From Toxonevra muliebris (taxonomy: Eukaryota; Arthropoda; Insecta; Diptera; Pallopteridae): 64,000 nt of DNA. Below the pieces are notes generated by a model, which searched no databases, had not been told where the DNA came from, and worked only from the letters and a program-made list of their open reading frames with translations. Shown piece by piece: positions 58,021-64,000 of this stretch (positions are counted from its first letter, which is position 1; every line of letters begins with the position of its first letter). The stretch covers positions 4,953,800 through 5,017,799 of the forward strand of contig OY829330.1 in the NCBI GenBank assembly GCA_963691655.1, in the 5' to 3' direction. A program made the position numbers and the translations under genes.

Positions 58021-59289
58021 TCAGGCAAGTCATTGTCATTTGCTTCAATAACCAAATAGACTACGGCATATTAATGGCGTTATTTTCACGGACGACTTCT
58101 ACGCCATGTCATCGTGCAAAAATTGGTAGGTTTTAGTTAGCAATTAAAGCTCAATGTTGATTACTTTAGAAATAGCGAAAAACTTTGATTATTGATTCTT
58201 ATATTTTTGCAGATAATTTCTAATAATTTCAAAATCAACTTACCTCATTTTTTTATGTACATAGCTGTTACTACAAGAAATAATGATTTTGTATTTTTTC
58301 TTGAAGAAAAATCAGTATTGCTTTTGTTTCAAAAAATGTTTTACAAGATAAGTTTTCTTGAGCATTTCTTAACCTTTTCGGTACCATGGGAACGCGGTGT
58401 CACAAGATTATTTTTTGCGATTTTTTAAAAACTATTGAATCAATTTTTATAAATTTAGGGTTTTTGGAAATAGAATTAATGGTTCTTTAATTTCAAGTAA
58501 AAAAATGTACAAATATTTTTTTGACAACGGTATTTTTGATGATCAAAATGAAAAAATTGTGTGTTTTTTTGTTAATTTTCAATCGCACACAATTTCTACA
58601 AAGTTTGTCCAAATACACCAAATTTTTAATATGTTGTGGAAAAAACTATTTACTCAAACATGATTTCCCATAAAAAAAAGTGTCACTGAGAGTAAAACAG
58701 TCTCATCCCATTTTTTTTTTTTTTTTAATAAAAACAACATTTATTTCATTTGGCAGCAGTTTGCATATACAAAAATTTATTAATATATTGAAAGTAAAAA
58801 AAAGATAAGTTATCCCAAGTGCATACTTATTAGATTGCCCATCTATGCAAAGTTCGATTTTTTAAGGATAACTTTTTTGTTCTTAGAAAGTTTTGATATA
58901 CGAGTGAAATTTAACATTGTTTTGATCGAAAAGCTATCAATTTTGTACAAAATGTCCATGAGAAAAATTCTTTAAACGAATTTTTTCCATTTCTTAGAGG
59001 TGGTTTTTCTGTTTAAAACTTTTATATTATAGAACATTAAAAGTAGATTGTTTATTTGAGAATATCAACAAGTTTGTAAAAAATCTCATAAAACGACAGT
59101 GTTGCAACTAAAAAGTATGTATGTAATTAGTGTTGCGAACTTGCAAGTTAAAGGCAATGGATTTTCTGTATAATTTCATGTGAATATCACACTGTTGCAA
59201 AAAAGTTTCAAAATTTGCAAGGATTCTCAAAAAAGTCTCAAATTTCGGGTATTTTCGAAAAGTCGTGTCAAAGTCTCCAAACTGTCAAA
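58021..59289. other. No gene recognised
   Basis: AT-rich. TTAACCTTTTCGGTACC at 58370 resembles TTAACCC-type ends. No protein motif was found. Confidence 0.4.
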
Positions 59290-59640
59290 AAGGTTGGAAA
59301 TTGGAACTTTAGTCTCAAAGCGGCGACGCTGCAAGTGATTAGCGGAACGACACCTATTTATCTACTAGCTCATAAGCCTAAGGAAATATGGGATCCCAAG
59401 AAGACCAACAACAACTTGAAGCAACGGTACAAGAAGTCAAATTGGAAACCCTGCGGTAATGGCAGGAACGAGGAAGGTGGACAGCCAAGCTCATCTCTGA
59501 TTGAACATTTAAATAAAATAAACAATTTGGTGAGGTCAACTATTACTTGACGCAATTTTTATCAGGCCATAAATGCATATACGGCGACTACCAACTAGAT
59601 GATGGAAAACACACATTCTTCCAATGCACAATCAAGTTTT
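59290..59640 (+). pseudogene. LINE C-terminal remnant (R1/jockey-like)
   Basis: The plus frame reads LQVISGTTPIYLLAHKPKEI (usual VIsGt-PI-LLA), a W-rich stretch, and, after a frameshift near 59530, GEVNYYLTQFLSGHKCIYGD and DDGKHTFFQC. This is the region just after RT in R1-like LINEs, ending in the cysteine motif. It is 3' truncated by or joined to the dispersed repeat at 59675-59735 and the SINE. Confidence 0.82.
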
Positions 59641-59752
59641 ATGTGAAAATTTTTTTTTTTAATTGCTAGTAAGAACCATCACAAAGATCACTAATGAGTA
59701 ACGGTGGCGGGTTCCGAATCGGCCTTATGATTTGCCTGCTTTTTATACATTG

Positions 59753-60059
59753 GACGACCTCGATAGCCTAGTGGATAGTGCACTAGACTTTCATCTGGGA
59801 GGTTCGGGTTCGATTCCCGTCTTCGTCTGGTGGTTAATTTTCATTAATTTCTTATATTCACTATCAATATGAAGTGTATGAGAATTATAAGATAGTGTAC
59901 AAGTACACACATTGGTTGGTAATGGCAAAACCACCAAGCCGATAAAAAATTGCCACACCGCCGTTCGGAATCGGCGTTAAACTGTAGGTCCAACTATGTG
60001 GTATCACAATGGGTCGTTCAGGCCTAAGTGTGTCTCTCGACAGCCACTCCAACCTAACC
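59753..60059 (+). mobile_element. tRNA-Glu-like SINE, full-length, 9-bp target duplication
   Basis: A 307-bp SINE flanked by TATACATTG (59744-59752 and 60060-60068). The head has box A (TAGCCTAGTGGATAGTGC) and box B (GGTTCGATTCCC) of a pol III promoter. The anticodon-loop position reads CTTTCAT, implying TTC, as in tRNA-Glu. The body includes TTGGTTGGTAATGGCAAAAC and ATCACAATGGGTCGTTC. The end CCAACCTAACC is a short repeat-like tail. Two other copies lie in the window on minus. Confidence 0.9.
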
Positions 60060-60068
60060 TATACATTG

Positions 60069-60477
60069 TTATGAATTAGTCAGTTAGTCATTTCGACAAA
60101 AAGGACGTTTCAATAAGCCTGATAAATAACACTTTAACTGTTGAGTTAGCAATGAAGTAAAAGTCGAAATATGGACAATTAGATTTCAGTTTCTAGTTGG
60201 ATTCATGAAAGGTTTTTCTTATTTTTATAAAAAGTTAACGAAATTTTACTTCAATTCCCCAGGAAGAAGTGATAAGGCAAAAGAAGAAGTTGACAGAATT
60301 GAATCTTGTATGGAGTGCTGACGTGTAAGAGGGAGAACGCAAGAACTTTTCTTATTTCTACAAAATTTTTAATGCTTTTGCTTTAATTGTTTTTTGAATG
60401 CAGTGCTTCACCCATAAAATTCCAATGGATTTATTTGCATGCGACCTTATGTCTCATATAAAATGTACATCATGTAA
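60069..60477. other. No gene recognised
   Basis: Mixed sequence with no supported feature. Confidence 0.4.
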
Positions 60478-60944
60478 TAGTGCGGACACACGAGAGTGCA
60501 TTTCGTTGAAATTCTGCATTTCAAATTTAGGTGGATAGACGGCAAAAGAGGAATTTCAAATTCGTTTTTTGACAGATTATAAATTTGGAGAAAAAGAAGA
60601 AGAATTTTTGTATGTGTTTTGTGCAAATAAAGGTAAGTAAAAATGTTGCCTTTCAATTGGATTTGGACATCAAGAATTTATACAACAATAATGGATAATT
60701 GGAGGAATAGCAATGAGTAACTCTCCGACTCTATTAATTTAATTTTTCACTTAATAAGTGTTACAAGAGCAGCTGTTATGAAAACAAAATCCAAAATGTC
60801 TAAAAAAATGTAGTAGATCTAAAATTTTTCCTATTTTTCACAACCTTGTGTTTGACAGTTTTTGTATGGCGAAATTCCACATTTCAGACGCATTTCAACG
60901 AAATGTTAAATTTTCCTAAAATGCATTCTCGTATGTCCGCACTA
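60478..60944. mobile_element. 467-bp TIR element (TAGTGCGGACA ends)
   Basis: It begins TAGTGCGGACACACGAGAGT and ends CTCGTATGTCCGCACTA, an inverted repeat of about 26 bp with three mismatches. If TA is the target duplication the element is mariner/Tc1-like; the flanking octamers do not match as hAT would need. The interior is non-coding. A truncated inverted copy lies at 1045-1345. Confidence 0.8.
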
Positions 60945-61869
60945 TAAATATTTAATTCTTAAATTCAATTTGTTAATTTTTGTTTTTTGCGTGTTTCACG
61001 GCTTCCTTTGTAAAATCAGCAAGTTATAAAAGTCATTCAAGTTTTAGTGAATTCAAGCTCTTGAATACGTTCAGGAAATACATAGGCTCTTAATTATTGA
61101 TTGAGTTAGTCTAAGTTTTCGTTTCAAATAATAAAATTAACTGAAATAACTTCTAATCTTTTTATTTCGATGTAGTATTATTTCAACTGAGTAAATATTT
61201 GAAATCTAGTGATAGAATCCGAATAAAAGAGAGTAGCGTAGAAAAATTTACTAACCAGCTCAGAAACAATTCTGAACACGAACTTGAAAAATAAAACAAC
61301 AAACAGACTAACACAGCTGTCTACATTAATATTTAGAATCCGGCGTAGAAACTCTTTAAAATAAAAACGCACCAAAAGTTTAACGAAACAAGAGGAATGA
61401 TAACTTTGACCGGAAGCGGGGTATGCATGGAAACCAAGCATGGAAAAGGAAGTGCGATATGCATATAGCTGTTTTTGAAGGGGAACTCAGACAATTACGA
61501 TATCTCGACCCTCAAAAGCTAATAACGCTTTCAAAATCATTTACGATCTAAAAATACAGGGCAGTGTCGAAAAGCTAATAAATGTGAATTCACCAGCCAA
61601 ATGAAACGATTGTCAAAAACAACTCCGGCAGCACTATAACCAAAAAAGGACTAAATGACTATAATAGGGAAAATAGGATCACTGAGGGTAAGCACCATTC
61701 GAAACATCGATTTTAAGGCAAAACAATTTGTTGAAAACATTACAGAATTTTTAGCTTTTGGAAATAATGAAAACATAATTTAGTTACATCCCAACGGGGA
61801 AAAAAGCATTCCAGAAGTACTTTCGGAGTGTTGACAAGTCAGCTGTAGGCGCTTCCTCTACGTATGACA
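60945..61869. other. No gene recognised
   Basis: AT-rich; short frames only. Confidence 0.4.
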
Positions 61870-62085
61870 CACCATTACGTTTTTAACATTGCATGTCATT
61901 GGAAAAAAGCACTCCGTTTTACACTCTTTTTGGAGAGCTTCGAAAGACCTATCACGAGATCTTTGCGTCAGCAGTTCGTTCAATTTTTTCCACTGCCCTG
62001 GTCTCCAATACTCTTCTTCTTTTCGAAATGCTTCAAGAGACGTCTTACGAAATCTTTGCGTCAGCAGTTTTGTTATTTTAAATTA
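61870..62085 (-). pseudogene. Unidentified coding relic with internal repeat
   Basis: On minus a frame without stops reads KLLTQRFRKTSLEAF, EYWRPGQWKK, NELLTQRSRDRSFEAL and ends at a stop near 61862. The unit (L)LTQR-R--S-EA is repeated at 31-residue spacing, visible in DNA as two copies of CTGCTGACGCAAAGAT-TCGT. The protein family was not recognised, and no methionine precedes it in frame. It is either a duplicated exon fragment or eroded transposon. Confidence 0.35.
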
Positions 62086-62227
62086 CGATCATCTTGTCGT
62101 CGTTTGATTCGGAAGCGATTGCTTTTCGGCAGCAAATGTTCGTTAACAAAACCAAAACAAAAAGTGCTGACCTTATACTCCTCAGGCGAGCTGCTGACAA
62201 TCGCGCCCGTTGGGATGCTTGTACAAA

Positions 62228-62525
62228 AAATTTAAATAAAAAACATTTTTTAATATAACACGTTTTTAAAACGGACTAAAAAGTATAAAATAATTTCTTC
62301 TTACCCCATATATATTTATAACACCATACAGATTCATCTGTATGGGGTATACAGATTGTCTTGAAAATATGTAATTATGAATTTTAGTAGGTCTGAAAAT
62401 ATTTGCATGATTTAAAACGAATAGCGTGGGACGCTTATGGATAGAGGTAAAATTGGTGAACTATTCATCTACTTTTTAGTCCGTTAAAAAAGGTGGTATA
62501 TTAAATTTTTTTTTTATTTAAATTA
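62228..62525. mobile_element. MITE family W, full copy
   Basis: The left end AATATAACACGTTTTTAAAA, CGGACTAAAAAGT pairs with the right end ACTTTTTAGTCCGTTAAAAA, GGTGGTATATT. Inverted repeats are about 50 bp. Internally there are several CATACAGATT/ATCTGTATGG motifs that form a small hairpin near 62325-62355. It is about 300 bp and non-coding. Partial copies lie at 12385 and 14335. Confidence 0.8.
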
Positions 62526-63056
62526 TTATTTTCTGCTTTTTAGTCTTGTATGTGTGAAATTTTTTACTGCCAATTCAACAACTATATAGGGCAAAGCCCT
62601 TTAAATTTTCCGTGTTGCACTGTGTAATCGACAACAACATAAGAAAATTAGCAGTTATATTTTTCTTTGAAATTATATCACATAAAAACAATTGTACGAA
62701 AGTGTACCGAAAGTGTATCTTGCTTATGTACTGACCTATTTCGAAACTCAAAGTGTACTGAAAAAATTACGATCGTATCGAAAAACCCATCACTAATGTA
62801 TACACATATATATTCTACTCCCGCTAAAGCAATGGTTTTTACAACGATGAATACAATGTTTTGGTGTGTTTCGTTCCTTTGAAGAAAGAGGATAGATTGT
62901 AAAGAGGTCGCTATTCGCTCTTGTTGAAATTGGAACAAAGAAACGTAGAAACCAGCAACGAGGAGCAATACCGATGGTTTGACAGCAACGGTTGTCGACA
63001 TATCCAGCGGACAAAAATGTATGAATGGATGAGTTTGACGTGTTCGATAAAACAAA
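62526..63056. other. No gene recognised
   Basis: A 135-codon minus frame (62678-63085) overlaps here but has no recognised motif and only a composition expected by chance. It is not called. Confidence 0.4.
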
Positions 63057-64000
63057 TATTTTACATTTCTTTTGGCAAATAACATTCAACATTTACAGTG
63101 TTTATATATTCTTTATAACAAATATGTAAACGTTTGGTTGCGGTTTTGCATATTTCATATAAGTACTTTTGAATCTTTTTCTACTGATTTCATGAAATCA
63201 AAATGCGAAGAAATTGTTATTACTATTTTCAACATTTTACCTAAATATTTGTAAATAAGTATATGGAAATAAAATGTTGAAATATTTTAGTTGAATATAT
63301 TTAGCTAAAATGTTGGAACTTTTCATATTTTATATACTTATAAATAAATTATTTTTTTAGATTCACAACAACAAATCTTCTTACTATGATATTTGGCAAA
63401 TGCCTTTTTATTCATTTCTGTTACAAAATGTAGAACCACAACGAGGTGCAACGTTAAAACGATTGAAAATGTTAAATTTGAAATTCTGTAATGGCTTATT
63501 TTCGTCAACTATCGGGAAAACAACAAAAACACATCTCTTCTTCTTATTCTTTGCTTTGGTTTTCTGTTACAATCAGATTTTAACATGAGATGCAGTGTTA
63601 ATTCTCTTCTACATACTTAATTTCATATATCGCTGCTACGATACCATGTAAACAAACAATTAACTAAGACAAAGATTTGTTGGTATGAATGTAATAAAAT
63701 ATACAAGGAGGATAATTTATTTATAAGTATATGAAATGTAAAATATGAAAAGTTTCAACATTTTAGCTAAATATATTCACCTAAAATATTTCAACATTTC
63801 ACCTAAATATACTTATTTACATACATTTAGGTAAAATGTTGAAAATAGTAATAACAATTCATGAAATCAGTAGAAAAAGATTCAAAAGTACTAATATGAA
63901 ATATGCAAAACCGCAACCAAGCGTTTACATATTTGTATATAAAGAATATATAAATACTGTAAATGCTGAATGTTATTTGCCAAAAGAAATGTTAAATATT
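63057..64000. repeat. Inverted-repeat element cut by the window end
   Basis: The left arm 63057-63362 and right arm about 63700-64000 are near-perfect reverse complements: CTTTTGGCAAATAACATTCA/TGAATGTTATTTGCCAAAAG-type, GTAAACGTTTGGTTGCGGTT and reverse, ATTTCATGAAATC, AAAATGTTGAAA. The loop of about 340 bp (63363-63699) has a 62-codon frame without motifs. TAAAATGTTG/CAACATTTTA motifs repeat within each arm. Confidence 0.85.

Noticed and set aside
62678..63085. 135-codon minus frame
   Set aside because: No protein motif, AT-driven composition, and overlap with the arm of an inverted repeat.
1..64000. CRISPR arrays or prokaryotic operons
   Set aside because: No regularly spaced direct repeats; coding style and splice signal are eukaryotic.

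Overview
This window looks like AT-rich nuclear DNA from a higher (brachyceran) fly, probably a muscoid or related family. That rests on the transposon mix (mariner/Tc1, hAT-like, gypsy, BEL/Pao, LINEs that carry RNase H), the CA/GT and CAA/GTT microsatellites, and one exon rich in Gln, His and Asn of the kind found in dipteran transcriptional regulators. Nothing bacterial or viral (no operons, no rRNA, no CRISPR) was seen. The species cannot be named from sequence alone.

Only one host-gene segment is convincing: a minus-strand coding exon at about 30.2-31.7 kb. It encodes several hundred residues of low-complexity Q/H/N/S/A-rich protein and ends at a canonical splice donor. Its remaining exons are not recognisable here, so much of the window may be intron or flank of that gene. 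Two stretches without recognisable transposons but rich in microsatellites (about 2.15-5.88 kb and 42.6-44.4 kb) are the best places to look for untranslated exons or promoters; this is inference.

Almost everything else is transposon debris, much of it nested. From left to right: a LINE tail (1-0.4 kb); an hAT-like element with target duplication (6.05-7.17 kb); a foldback (9.7-10.6 kb); an 864-bp inverted-repeat element (11.4-12.3 kb); an hAT-type MITE with a perfect 8-bp duplication (18.0-19.1 kb); a mariner relic (19.5-20.3 kb); a second foldback (23.7-24.4 kb); a long-terminal-repeat-inverted element with a decayed ORF of an arthropod family of unknown function, itself split by a second copy of the 6-kb hAT element (25.2-28.1 kb); two LINE fragments of one family on either side of the Q-rich exon; an hAT element (32.4-34.4 kb); tRNA-derived SINEs (34.8-35.2, 42.1-42.6 and 59.8-60.1 kb); a Tc1-like element split by a LINE (36.7-39.0 kb); and a further LINE (39.5-40.1 kb).

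The most complex structure is at 45-55 kb. Two inverted arms of about 1.3 kb form a giant foldback. The left arm is interrupted by a gypsy-type LTR retrotransposon of about 5.8 kb (minus strand: gag, protease, RT, RNase H, integrase). That retrotransposon carries one MITE in its protease and another in its 5' LTR. To the right lie a TA-flanked mariner/Tc1 relic (55.2-56.0 kb), a piggyBac-like MITE (56.5-57.0 kb), a BEL/Pao gag relic (57.3-58.0 kb), a LINE tail plus a SINE with a 9-bp target duplication (59.3-60.1 kb), a short TIR element (60.5-60.9 kb), a further MITE (62.2-62.5 kb), and an inverted-repeat element cut by the window end.

In the transposase, integrase and reverse-transcriptase relics, reading frames are broken by stops, frameshifts or internal deletions. 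No complete autonomous transposon was found.
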